Program-made: the position numbers and the translations under genes | Assembly (NCBI RefSeq): GCF_036289405.1 | Contig: NZ_JAYFFI010000017.1 | Coordinates: 1-43,698, forward strand | Direction of reading: 5' to 3' | Length of the DNA stretch: 43,698 nucleotides | DNA from: Pseudoramibacter faecis | GTDB taxonomy: Bacteria > Bacillota > Clostridia > Eubacteriales > Eubacteriaceae | Notes under the pieces: model-generated | The model's input: the letters and a program-made list of their open reading frames with translations, nothing else | What the model was told of the DNA's origin: nothing | Databases searched by the model: none | In this document: positions 25,349-32,905 of the stretch, piece by piece | Numbering within the stretch: the stretch's first letter is position 1 | Layout: every line of letters begins with the position of its first letter

Positions 25349-25909
25349 TTAATAGTTTTCTTTTTTGATTTCGAAATAAGCCTGAGGGTGGGCGCATACC
25401 GGGCAAACATTCGGCGCCTTCGGACCGACAACGATGTGACCGCAGTTCGAGCACTGCCAGATGCGATCCCCGTCTCTGGAGAAGACAACGCCATCTTCGA
25501 TGTTTTTCACCAGCTTTTTATAGCGGGCTTCGTGTTCCTGTTCGATGTCGGCCACGGCACGGAAAAGGCGGGCGATATCGTCAAAGCCTTCTTCCTCGGC
25601 GTCTTTGGCCATCTGCGGATACATTTCCTGCCATTCGTAGGCTTCGCCGCCGGCAGCTGTCTTCAGGTTTTCGACGGTTTCGTCGATCCCGCAGAGAATC
25701 TTATACCACATTTTGGCGTGTTCTTTTTCGTTCTTCGCCGTTTCTTCAAAGATATTGGCAATCTGAACGAAACCGTCTTTTTTCGCTTTCGCTGCAAAAT
25801 AGGTATATTTATTGCGGGCCTGGGATTCGCCGGCAAAAGCGTCCTGCAAATTCTTTTCGGTCTTGGTTCCTTTTAAAGCTTCAGCTCTGCATTTCAAAAA
25901 ATCTGCCAT
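25349..25909 (-). CDS. rbr: Rubrerythrin
   Basis: A 186-residue non-haem di-iron peroxidase of anaerobes that reduces hydrogen peroxide to water with electrons from rubredoxin or NADH-dependent partners. The N-terminal ferritin-like four-helix domain shows the ligand helices (AGESQARNKYTYFA, ETAKNEKEHAKMWY, VADIEQEHEARY). The C-terminal rubredoxin domain has CSNCG and CPVCAHP. Length is normal. The start at 25909 has GAGGAGG upstream; the longer frame to 25936 starts inside the leader. It is read away from the oxygen-related plus-strand genes. The leader has paired 11-base repeats (25966-25997) that may bind a redox regulator. Confidence 0.96.
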   Translation of the reverse strand: MADFLKCRAEALKGTKTEKNLQDAFAGESQARNKYTYFAAKAKKDGFVQIANIFEETAKNEKEHAKMWYKILCGIDETVENLKTAAGGEAYEWQEMYPQMAKDAEEEGFDDIARLFRAVADIEQEHEARYKKLVKNIEDGVVFSRDGDRIWQCSNCGHIVVGPKAPNVCPVCAHPQAYFEIKKENY

Positions 25910-25965
25910 GATGTTTTCCTCCTCTTGATTGTGCATTTAAATTCGGTCATTCACAGGTGTTCTGT

Positions 25966-25997
25966 AAATTACTTTGTAATGATATCAAATTACATTG
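25966..25997. promoter_or_regulatory. Candidate redox-regulator site in the rubrerythrin leader
   Basis: AAATTACTTTG (25966-25976) and AAATTACATTG (25987-25997) are 21 bases apart, two helical turns. Between them TGTAAT and ATTACA form an inverted repeat around GATATC. The site lies 57-88 bases upstream of the rubrerythrin start, where the promoter should be. No match to a classical PerR box. Confidence 0.4.
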
Positions 25998-26129
25998 TCG
26001 AAATCAATTCAAACTTTTGCTTTTCACGTTTTGGTTAAGCATTCAGTCCTCTCTAATTATTTAGGAAGGTGCAACCCTCGCCGTTTTGATTACTAACTTA
26101 AAATTTATATATAGGGTTTTAAAAAACGC

Positions 26130-26158
26130 TTGACAAGAATATTTAAAACTTATATAGT
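26130..26158 (+). promoter_or_regulatory. Sigma-A promoter of the nitronate-monooxygenase-like gene
   Basis: TTGACA (26130-26135), a 17-base spacer, then TATAGT (26153-26158). The -10 overlaps an AAAACTTATATAG element that is nearly repeated upstream as AAAATTTATATATAG (26106-26114 region), possibly an operator pair. Confidence 0.82.
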
Positions 26159-26226
26159 TTGACCTATCTTATGCTACTGAACGAAACAATCTTTCGCCAT
26201 TCAATGCTTCTTATCAGGAGAAATCT

Positions 26227-27288
26227 ATGTCCTATCAGAATTTAACAGCCCCCGACGGCCGCCATCTCACCTTTCCGCTGCTGCAAGGCGGGATGGGGGT
26301 CGGCATTTCTCTGGGCAGACTGGCCGGTGCCGTCGCCCGGGAAGGCTGCATGGGCACCCTCAGCACCGCCGACTGCGGCTACCGGGAGCCCGATTTTTAT
26401 CGGCATCCCGATACGGCCAACCTGCGGACTCTGCGCGAAGAGATTCACAAGGCCTTCGCGCTGTCCCGGGGAAACGGCCTTATCGCCGTCAACGCCATGG
26501 TCGCTACCACCCAATATGCTGACGCTGTTCGCGCCGCGGTGGACGCCGGTGTGGACGCGGTGGTCTCCGGGGCGGGGATGCCCTTATCGCTGCCGGAATA
26601 CGCCGAGGACGGCCCCGCGATGATCGCGCCCATCGTCTCCAGCGGAAGAGCCGCCGCTCTCATCTGCAAAACCTGGCATCAGCGCTACCATCGACTGCCG
26701 GATTTTGTCGTGCTCGAGGGCTGTGAAGCCGGCGGTCACCTCGGCTTTAAAAAAAAGACCCTGCTCGCCGGCGCCTGTGCCCCGCTGAGCACCTTAATTC
26801 CCGAAGTGATCGACGCCCTGGCGCCCTATCGCGATCTCGCCGGCCGGGACATCCCCGTCTTTGCCGCTGGAGGGATCCGCAGCCGGTCCGATCTGAACGC
26901 GATGACGGCCCTGGGCGCCGCCGGCGTCCAGGTCGCCACCCCTTTTATCGCCACAAAGGAATGCGATGCCAGCCGGAATTACAAACAAGTGCTCATCGAT
27001 GCGAAGCCCGAAGACATTCGCATCGTCCAAAGCCCGGTGGGCCTGCCGGGCCGCGCCCTCAACACCCCGTTGATGCAGCATTTGGATGCCATCGGTCGGA
27101 TCCCACCGCAGCGATGTTCCCACTGCATCAAATCCTGCGACCCTGCCAAGGTGCCCTATTGCATCACCGAAGCGCTCATTCAGGCCGCCCGCGGCAACCG
27201 CGACGCCGGGCTTTTCTTCTGTGGCAGTCAAATTGCTGATCTGCAGAGCATTCGCACCGTCAAAGACGTGGTTGCCGATTTTTGCTGA
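26227..27288 (+). CDS. Nitronate monooxygenase (2-nitropropane dioxygenase)-family flavoprotein
   Basis: A 353-residue FMN TIM barrel. Family landmarks: PLLQGGMGVGISLGRLAGAVAREG at the start, VVSGAGMPLSLPE, the catalytic-histidine block LEGCEAGGHLGF, and the phosphate-binding FAAGGIRSRSDL with GAAGVQVATPFIATKE. Members oxidise nitronates or act as FMN-dependent enoyl reductases (FabK branch). The C-terminus adds a cysteine group, CSHCIKSCDPAKVPYC, which I associate with a Firmicute subgroup and could bind metal. AGGAGA precedes the ATG. It has a strong promoter and a weak terminator at 27308-27342, and starts the run toward the oxygen-related fusion. Which reaction it performs is open. Confidence 0.85.
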   Translation: MSYQNLTAPDGRHLTFPLLQGGMGVGISLGRLAGAVAREGCMGTLSTADCGYREPDFYRHPDTANLRTLREEIHKAFALSRGNGLIAVNAMVATTQYADAVRAAVDAGVDAVVSGAGMPLSLPEYAEDGPAMIAPIVSSGRAAALICKTWHQRYHRLPDFVVLEGCEAGGHLGFKKKTLLAGACAPLSTLIPEVIDALAPYRDLAGRDIPVFAAGGIRSRSDLNAMTALGAAGVQVATPFIATKECDASRNYKQVLIDAKPEDIRIVQSPVGLPGRALNTPLMQHLDAIGRIPPQRCSHCIKSCDPAKVPYCITEALIQAARGNRDAGLFFCGSQIADLQSIRTVKDVVADFC

Positions 27289-27307
27289 ATCATTTCTCGC
27301 CCATCAT

Positions 27308-27342
27308 CTCCAGGGATCCTCGCCGATCCTCGGAGTTTTTTT
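27308..27342 (+). terminator. Terminator after the nitronate-monooxygenase-like gene
   Basis: CTCC..GGATC pairs with GATCC..GGAG across a small internal loop, followed by seven T. Confidence 0.6.
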
Positions 27343-27352
27343 ATGCGTTTTT

Positions 27353-27377
27353 AATTTATTTATAATCATTTTAAATT
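27353..27377. promoter_or_regulatory. AT-rich inverted repeat before the Rrf2 gene
   Basis: AATTTA (27353-27358) and TAAATT (27372-27377) stand 13 bases apart in the leader of the Rrf2 gene. Rrf2 proteins often control their own operons through such AT-rich sites. Low certainty in an AT-rich stretch. Confidence 0.3.
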
Positions 27378-27434
27378 ATGCTGGATTTTTTTAATTCAAA
27401 CTGATACACTGATTAAAAAGGAGGATGAAATCGG

Positions 27435-27891
27435 TTGCTCATCACAAGAGAAACAGACCATGCCATCCGACTGCTTCGCGGCATCGCCGGCAGCGGGAAA
27501 AAGCGTCCCTGTCCTTGCGGAAAATGAACAAGTCCCCCGGCCCTTTGCCTATAAGATTGTAAACAAACTGCAACGGGCGGGCATCGTCGCCGTGAGCCGC
27601 GGTGCAGCCGGCGGGGCTTCCCTCAATCGCCCGCTGGCGGCGTTCACCCTGCTGGATCTGTTGCGCGCTCTGGATGATCATCCCACGGCGACCGCCTGCA
27701 CCCGGACGCCTTATCATTGCGACTGGTGCGAACACCATCGGACGGACTGCCGCGCGTATCAGCACATGGCCCAACTTCAGCGGCGTCTTGAAGCCGAACT
27801 GGCAGCGCACACGCTTCAGGCGGTTATCTTTGATCTGCCTGATCGCGATGATCCGCCGATACGCATCCCTGCGCCGCGCGAAGCCCCATAA
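27435..27891 (+). pseudogene. Rrf2-family regulator, frameshifted in an A5 run
   Basis: From TTG at 27435 (GGAGG 11 bases upstream) the frame gives MLITRETDHAIRLLRGIAGSGKK, the unmistakable Rrf2 start, then hits TGA within about 30 codons. The rest of the protein continues in the frame one base over: KSVPVLAENEQVPRPFAYKIVNKLQ and the wing SRGAAGGASL, then a cysteine group CTRTPYHCDWC...C that in relatives can hold an Fe-S cluster, ending at 27891. One base too many in the A5 run at 27498-27502 explains everything. So it is a single-indel lesion, a sequencing error or a phase switch; the rest looks intact. The gene lies immediately before the acyl-CoA dehydrogenase fusion and is its natural regulator. 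Confidence 0.85.
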
Positions 27892-27962
27892 CCGATCAGC
27901 GAAGCCATCCGCCCCTTTATTCATGCAAACATTTAATATTTTATAAAAAGAAGGAGAAAAAG

Positions 27963-29882
27963 ATGTTATTTCAAACCACCGAAGCTCACGAAGCCCTGCG
28001 TCAGCAAATCCGCGCCTTCGCGGAAAAGGAAGTCAAGCCCATTGCCTTCAGCCTCGACCAGCAAAATGCCTTTCCTGCGGAAATCGTCCGAAAAATGGGC
28101 AAAAACGGCTGGATGGGCATCCCCTACGACGTCGAATACGGCGGCGCCGGCCTCGACGTCATCAGCTACGCTATCGCCGTAGAAGAACTTTCCCGGGTGG
28201 ACGGGGGCACCGGGGTGATCCTCTCGGCCCATACCTCCTTGGGGACCTATCCCATCGCGGCCTTCGGCAGCAAAGCGCAAAAGGCTCAATATCTGCCCGA
28301 TCTGCTCAGTGCCCAAAAGCTTGGCGCCTTTGGCCTGACGGAGCCCAACGCCGGATCGGACGCCAGCGGCACCGAAACCACCGCGGTGAACCGGGGCGAT
28401 TATTATCTGCTCAACGGGGGCAAGGTCTTCATCACCAACGCCCCGAAGGCCGATACCTATGTGGTCTTCGCCGTGACCACGCCGGACATCGGCACCCACG
28501 GCATTTCCGCCTTTATCGTCGAAAAGGGCTGGGCCGGCTTCGACTTCGGCGATCATTACGACAAGCTGGGGATCCGCTCGTCCTCCACGGCGGAGCTGAT
28601 CTTCAACAACGTGAAGGTCCCCAAGGAAAACCTGCTGGGCGAGGAGGGCGATGGCTTTAAAATCGCGATGATGACCCTCGACGGCGGCCGCATCGGCATC
28701 GCCTCCCAGGCGTTGGGCATCGCTCAGGGCGCTTATGAAGCCGCCCTGGCCTACGCCAAAGAGCGGGTGCAGTTTGGCAAGCCCATCGGCTCCCAGCAGG
28801 CCATTGCCTTCAAGATTGCCGACATGGCCACCAAGCTGCGTATGGCCCGCTTCCTCGTTTATTCCGCGGCCGAGCTCAAGACCCACCACGAGCCCTACGG
28901 CATGGAGGCGGCCATGGCCAAAGGCTACGCCTCGGACATGGCCCTGGAAGTGGTCAACGACGCGCTGCAGATCTTCGGCGGCACCGGCTACCTGAAGGGC
29001 ATGGATATCGAGCGGATGTACCGCGACGCCAAGATCACGACAATTTACGAAGGGACCAACGAAATCATGCGGGTAGTCATCGCGTCGAAGCTGCTCGGCA
29101 AGATGCCCCGCAACCGCCAAGGCGGCGGCTCGAAAAGCAGCGCCGGCGCGAAAAAAGCCGCCCCGGTCACCGGCCTGCGCAAGCAGCAAATCTTTAATGA
29201 AGGGGAACCGGCCGATCAGGTGAACGCGCTGGTCGCCGAATTGAAAAAACAAATCGACTTCAGCGTCGGCATTCCCATCGACACGCCCATCGCCCAGGCC
29301 GAGCGGGTTGTTGCCGCAGGCAAGGGCATTGGTCCTAAAGAAAACATGCACCTGATCGAGGAGCTGGCCCAAGCGGCCGGCGCGGCCATCGGCTCCTCCC
29401 GGCCCGTCGCCGAAACGCTCAAATATCTGCCGCTGGACCGCTATGTGGGCATGTCCGGCCAGAAGTTTGCGGGCAATCTTTACATCGCCTGCGGTATCTC
29501 CGGCGCGAAGCAGCACCTGAAGGGCATCAAGACGGCGTCCATCATCGTCGCCATCAATAAAAATCCCAACGCTCCGATCTTCAAAAACTGCGATTACGGC
29601 ATCGTCGGCGACGTGAACGAGATTCTGCCGCTGCTCACCCAGGAGCTGGATAGCGGCGAAAAGCAGCCGGCACCGCCGATGGTTAAAATCAAACGGCCGC
29701 GCATCCCCAAGCCGAAACCTATCGGTCCACGCTATGTCTGCAACGGCTGCGGCTACGAATACGTGCCGGAAATGGGCGATACCGAAGCGGATGTGCTGCC
29801 CGGCACTCAATTTGCCGATCTGCCCAGTGATTGGGTCTGTCCGGAATGTGCCGAGGAAAAGGCGAACTTCACCAAAATGTGA
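27963..29882 (+). CDS. Acyl-CoA dehydrogenase - EtfA FAD domain - rubredoxin fusion
   Basis: A 639-residue three-part protein. Residues 1-385 are a full acyl-CoA dehydrogenase (LTEPNAGSDASG, KVFITNA, catalytic Glu363 in IYEGTNEI). A Gly/Ser/Ala/Lys linker follows (about 385-405). Residues about 405-560 match the C-terminal FAD-binding domain of electron-transfer flavoprotein alpha (GSSRPVAETLKY, GMSGQKFAGNLYIACGISGAKQH, AINKNPNAPIF), without the EtfA N-terminal domain. Residues 590-639 are a rubredoxin with Cys593, 596, 626 and 629. Each part keeps its cofactor residues, so electrons could pass from acyl-CoA through two FADs to the iron site within one chain. No etfB is nearby. AAGGAG precedes the ATG. 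FprA, a usual rubredoxin acceptor, follows after 66 bases. Confidence 0.93.
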   Translation: MLFQTTEAHEALRQQIRAFAEKEVKPIAFSLDQQNAFPAEIVRKMGKNGWMGIPYDVEYGGAGLDVISYAIAVEELSRVDGGTGVILSAHTSLGTYPIAAFGSKAQKAQYLPDLLSAQKLGAFGLTEPNAGSDASGTETTAVNRGDYYLLNGGKVFITNAPKADTYVVFAVTTPDIGTHGISAFIVEKGWAGFDFGDHYDKLGIRSSSTAELIFNNVKVPKENLLGEEGDGFKIAMMTLDGGRIGIASQALGIAQGAYEAALAYAKERVQFGKPIGSQQAIAFKIADMATKLRMARFLVYSAAELKTHHEPYGMEAAMAKGYASDMALEVVNDALQIFGGTGYLKGMDIERMYRDAKITTIYEGTNEIMRVVIASKLLGKMPRNRQGGGSKSSAGAKKAAPVTGLRKQQIFNEGEPADQVNALVAELKKQIDFSVGIPIDTPIAQAERVVAAGKGIGPKENMHLIEELAQAAGAAIGSSRPVAETLKYLPLDRYVGMSGQKFAGNLYIACGISGAKQHLKGIKTASIIVAINKNPNAPIFKNCDYGIVGDVNEILPLLTQELDSGEKQPAPPMVKIKRPRIPKPKPIGPRYVCNGCGYEYVPEMGDTEADVLPGTQFADLPSDWVCPECAEEKANFTKM

Positions 29883-29948
29883 CGTTAAGCCTTCACATCA
29901 AAACCATAACCAACCGAATGCCATTAAATTTAAATCGAAAGGAAAACC

Positions 29949-31169
29949 ATGCATATTACCCGAAAAGTCACCGACGACCTGTATTGGGTCGGCGCCAACG
30001 ACCATCGCCTCGCCCTGTTTGAAAATGCCTATCCCATTCCCCGGGGCGTCTCCTACAACGCATATCTGCTCCTGGATGAAAAAACCGTGCTCTTCGACAC
30101 GGTGGACTGGTCGGGCTGCCGCCAGCTCCTCGAAAACCTCGAGCACTTGCTGGCCGGCCGCCCGCTGGATTATCTGGTGATCAACCATTTGGAGCCGGAT
30201 CACGCCGGCTCCATCGAAGAGGTGCTCATCCGCTATCCGGATGTGAAGATCATCTCTAACGAAAAGGCCTTTATGCTGATGCGCCAGTTTCACTTTACGG
30301 TGGACCACCACGAATGCATCGAAGTCGCCGAGGGGGACACCTTCTCCTTCGGCAGCCACGTGGTGACCTTTGTCTTTGCGCCGATGGTGCACTGGCCGGA
30401 GGTGATGGTGACCTTCGATACCACAAGCGGCGCCCTGTTCTCCGCCGATGCCTTCGGCACCTTCGGCGCTCTGGACGGCAAGCTCTTCGCCGACGAGGTC
30501 GATTTCGACCGCGACTGGATCGACGACGCTCGCCGCTATTTGGCCAATATCGTAGGCAAATACGGCCCGCACATCCAGGCCGTTCTCAAAAAAGCCGCCG
30601 CCATTCTCGACCAGATTAAATTCATCTGCCCGCTCCACGGGCCGGTCTGGCGCGACGATCTCATGTATTTCATCGACAAATACGACACCTGGAGCCGTTA
30701 CGCCCCGGAAGAAGCCGGCGTGATGATCGCCTACGCCTCGATGTACGGCAACACCGAAGGCGCCGCCCAGGCGCTGGCCGCGAAGCTCTGCGAGCGCGGC
30801 ATTACCAACGTCGCGGTTTACGACGTCTCCACCACCGATGTGTCCCAGCTGATCGCCGAAACCTTTCGCCTGAGCCACCTCGTGCTGGCCTCGGTGACCT
30901 ACAACCTCGGCATTTATCCGAAGATGCTCGACTTCCTTCAGGATATGAAGGCGCTGAACGTACAAAATCGCACCGTCGCCATCATCGAAAACGGCTCTTG
31001 GGCCGTGCGCGCCGGCGATCTGATCGAAACCTTCTTAAACGACGAGATGAAGAACATGACCGTCCTCGAGGACCGGGTTTCCCTGGCCTCCGCCCTGGAT
31101 GATACCCAGGCGATCGACCTCAACCGTCTGGCCGACGCCATCGCCGACGACATGCAGGCTGAGGCCTGA
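29949..31169 (+). CDS. fprA: Flavodiiron protein FprA (rubredoxin:oxygen / NO oxidoreductase)
   Basis: A 406-residue A-type flavoprotein. The metallo-beta-lactamase-like N-terminal domain carries the di-iron ligands: H80-x-E82-x-D84-H85 in NHLEPDHAG, His about 147 in MVHWPEV, Asp about 167 in FSADAFG and His about 230 in CPLHGPVW. The flavodoxin domain begins near residue 255 with the FMN loop YASMYGNTEGAA. These cytoplasmic enzymes reduce O2 to water (or NO to N2O) with electrons from rubredoxin. The gene directly follows a protein that ends in a rubredoxin domain, which is likely its electron donor. AAAGGA lies before the ATG, and a terminator follows at once. Confidence 0.96.
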   Translation: MHITRKVTDDLYWVGANDHRLALFENAYPIPRGVSYNAYLLLDEKTVLFDTVDWSGCRQLLENLEHLLAGRPLDYLVINHLEPDHAGSIEEVLIRYPDVKIISNEKAFMLMRQFHFTVDHHECIEVAEGDTFSFGSHVVTFVFAPMVHWPEVMVTFDTTSGALFSADAFGTFGALDGKLFADEVDFDRDWIDDARRYLANIVGKYGPHIQAVLKKAAAILDQIKFICPLHGPVWRDDLMYFIDKYDTWSRYAPEEAGVMIAYASMYGNTEGAAQALAAKLCERGITNVAVYDVSTTDVSQLIAETFRLSHLVLASVTYNLGIYPKMLDFLQDMKALNVQNRTVAIIENGSWAVRAGDLIETFLNDEMKNMTVLEDRVSLASALDDTQAIDLNRLADAIADDMQAEA

Positions 31170-31181
31170 ATCTATCCGCGG

Positions 31182-31205
31182 CCGCTCCGCAAGGAGCGGT
31201 TTTTT
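31182..31205 (+). terminator. Terminator after fprA
   Basis: CCGCTCC (31182-31188) pairs with GGAGCGG (31193-31199) around GCAA, then six T. Confidence 0.92.
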
Positions 31206-31392
31206 GCTGCAACTAAAAAACGGCCCAAAGGCCGTTCAACGCGCCATTGATAAACTGACAAACGTCGAAGAGCGGCGAACGCCGCCGCGAAGCGCGTGTC
31301 CCTTTCGCTGATGCCCGACGCTTCAAAAAGCCCTTGCTCCTTTGATAGGCGAGCATCGGCAGGGGATTCTCACTGCTGAGATGGACGAGCAG
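31206..31392. repeat. Direct repeat, left copy
   Basis: It is alignable with 32706-32905, with scattered substitutions and a few gaps. Blocks such as GCGCGTGTCCCTTTCGCTGA are identical in both. The two copies flank the GH114-like lipoprotein gene. Confidence 0.85.
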
Positions 31393-31412
31393 GCTAAATC
31401 CTTGCGCAATGC
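31206..31412 (-). pseudogene. Duplicated 3' end of the metallo-beta-lactamase-fold gene
   Basis: On the minus strand this reads LVHLSSENPLPMLAYQRSKGF...SPLFDVC. It matches the tail LAHLSHENNLPILAYQTSKGF...SSIFDVC of the intact gene at 32755-33543, but it continues past the stop position and lacks everything upstream. The matching DNA also includes the flanking hairpin AACGGCC/GGCCGTT. It is a dead partial copy, about 1.5 kb away from the source. Confidence 0.85.
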
Positions 31413-31427
31413 AGACTTGCCCTGCTT

Positions 31428-32255
31428 TTAGCGAAGCTCCAGACCCTTCGCATTGTACCAAAGAAAGCCGTTTTCTCTGCAATAGTTGTCGATTTTTCTT
31501 GAAAGCGCCGGATCTGCACCGTATTCTAAAAGATAGACGGCTAAGCCAGAGCTTTTTGCTCTTGCGAGATAGGCCTTAAAATATAACGTTTCTGTTTTTC
31601 GCTGTCTTCCGTAGCTTTTGCTTTTAAAATGGATGGTCGTAAAGACCGTTTCCTGATTGATCCCATCAAACAGGGAGGGGGCGATCCCTTCATTCATGCA
31701 TCTTGTGACAAAATCATCGCCGCCGTTGATCAAAAGCGGGACACCATAGGCCTTCAATCCTTTCAGGATCGCGCAAAGACCCTGGAAGGTTTTTTCTGTC
31801 GGATAGTGATAATAGACGTCTGCATTATCCAAAAAGAAGCCGTCCAAGCCCATATCGGCGTACTGCTTTCCAAGTATCTTAACAACAAAGGCCTGCCACC
31901 GGGGATTTGAAACGTCGATCCAGCGCTCATTTGGCCAATCTCCATAGACGCCGAGCGTCGCCTCCCTGAAGCGCTCATAATAAGAACGATATTGTTCAAT
32001 GGCGCCGATATTCAAATAACCGTAGACCGTCTTTCCCGCCGCGTGAAGCTCCCGGATCTGCTTTGCCTGAAATTCTGACGGCTCGATAACCACAAAACGG
32101 TAATTCTGCAGGCGATGCATTTGTTGCCGATTGATGCCGAGAAATACTCCGTATGCCATTGATGGCTTTATCGCACAGCCAAGGACCGTTGCCAAAAGAC
32201 AGAGCAGAACGCACAAAACAATGCTTAACAAAAAAAGCCGTCTTTTGCATTTCAT
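31428..32255 (-). CDS. GH114/TM1410-like putative glycoside hydrolase, predicted lipoprotein
   Basis: A 275-residue protein with a basic start, a hydrophobic segment and a lipobox-like VLGC (Cys about 27), suggesting a lipid-anchored exported protein. The body is a TIM-barrel of the GH114 (endo-alpha-1,4-polygalactosaminidase) and TM1410 type: VVIEPSEFQAKQIRELHAAG, GYLNIGAIEQYR, GLDGFFLDNADVYYHY with acidic residues at the expected catalytic strand, and LLINGGDDFV. Such enzymes act on galactosamine-rich glycans; activity here is inferred. GTGAGGTA precedes the ATG. It has no similar neighbours and sits between two copies of the adjacent gene's 3' end, so it may have arrived by recombination. 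Confidence 0.82.
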   Translation of the reverse strand: MKCKRRLFLLSIVLCVLLCLLATVLGCAIKPSMAYGVFLGINRQQMHRLQNYRFVVIEPSEFQAKQIRELHAAGKTVYGYLNIGAIEQYRSYYERFREATLGVYGDWPNERWIDVSNPRWQAFVVKILGKQYADMGLDGFFLDNADVYYHYPTEKTFQGLCAILKGLKAYGVPLLINGGDDFVTRCMNEGIAPSLFDGINQETVFTTIHFKSKSYGRQRKTETLYFKAYLARAKSSGLAVYLLEYGADPALSRKIDNYCRENGFLWYNAKGLELR

Positions 32256-32264
32256 AAAGATACC

Positions 32265-32504
32265 TCACATGCCCATGGTTTTTTCTTCCTTTATCGCCTC
32301 ATCCTTGCTCAAGAATAAGGGCGTTTTTCCGTCCGCATTGACGCGCATGTGCCACATTCCCAAAGCAGGTGTGCTGTTTAAAGGCTCAAGGAGTGTTCGC
32401 CAGAATGTCTGATTCAGGCAGCGTTTTTTAATCCTATTTCGGCCTTTATCGTCAAACTGCATCAAACTTTGCCAAACGACACCGCCTTTTGTAGTTAGCC
32501 ACAT
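32265..32504 (-). CDS. Small hypothetical protein upstream of the GH114-like gene
   Basis: An open frame of 79 residues (MWLTTKGGVVWQSLMQFDDK...) ending 10 bases before the GH114-like start. I recognise no domain; there is no signal peptide or membrane segment and no good ribosome site. It could be a remnant of a longer gene cut by the same event that placed the lipoprotein gene here, or chance. Confidence 0.25.
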   Translation of the reverse strand: MWLTTKGGVVWQSLMQFDDKGRNRIKKRCLNQTFWRTLLEPLNSTPALGMWHMRVNADGKTPLFLSKDEAIKEEKTMGM

Positions 32505-32705
32505 ATAACTATGATATTGTAATATAAAACCTCTAAAGTATAAAGTTAATTTTTCATTGGCAAAAAATATTTTAAAGAGCCGTCATTCAAAGCCCAGCGA
32601 TCGCTCACGCATCGCCAAACGGCGCCGTTTTTCCCGATGTTCGGACCAACCTCAAAATTCACCGTCACAGTCGTAAGTTTCAGCCGCTCCGCGAGGGGAG
32701 GGGCC

Positions 32706-32905
32706 GCTGCAATTAAAAAACGACCCGAAGGCCGTTCACTGCTCCATGAATGATCTAACAAACGTCGAAAATCGACGAACGCTCGTGGCGGCGCGCCACC
32801 GCGAGGCGCGTGTCCCTTTCGCTGATGCCCGACGCCTCAAAAAAGCCCTTGCTCGTTTGATAGGCAAGAATCGGCAGGTTGTTCTCGTGGCTCAGATGGG
32901 CGAGG
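32706..32905. repeat. Direct repeat, right copy (end of the intact MBL-fold gene)
   Basis: The partner of 31206-31392. It covers the last 50 codons of the intact gene, its stop and the terminator hairpin. Confidence 0.85.
32715..32735 (-). terminator. Terminator after the MBL-fold gene
   Basis: On the minus strand ACGGCC pairs with GGTCGT (one mismatch) around TTCG, then six T. The left copy has the perfect version of the same hairpin. Confidence 0.7.

Noticed and set aside
27435..27520. Programmed -1 frameshift in the Rrf2 gene (A-rich slippery run)
   Set aside because: The downstream part is in the frame reached by +1, not -1, and no stimulatory structure is evident.
27966..29810. 614-codon minus-strand frame opposite the acyl-CoA dehydrogenase fusion
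   Set aside because: It is a shadow of the real gene, with no ribosome site and no recognisable domain.
32546..32761. 71-codon minus-strand frame ending in SLKYFLPMKN
   Set aside because: It begins in the antisense of the MBL-fold gene tail and has no ribosome site. The last 45 residues might be a remnant of a cut gene, but I recognise nothing.
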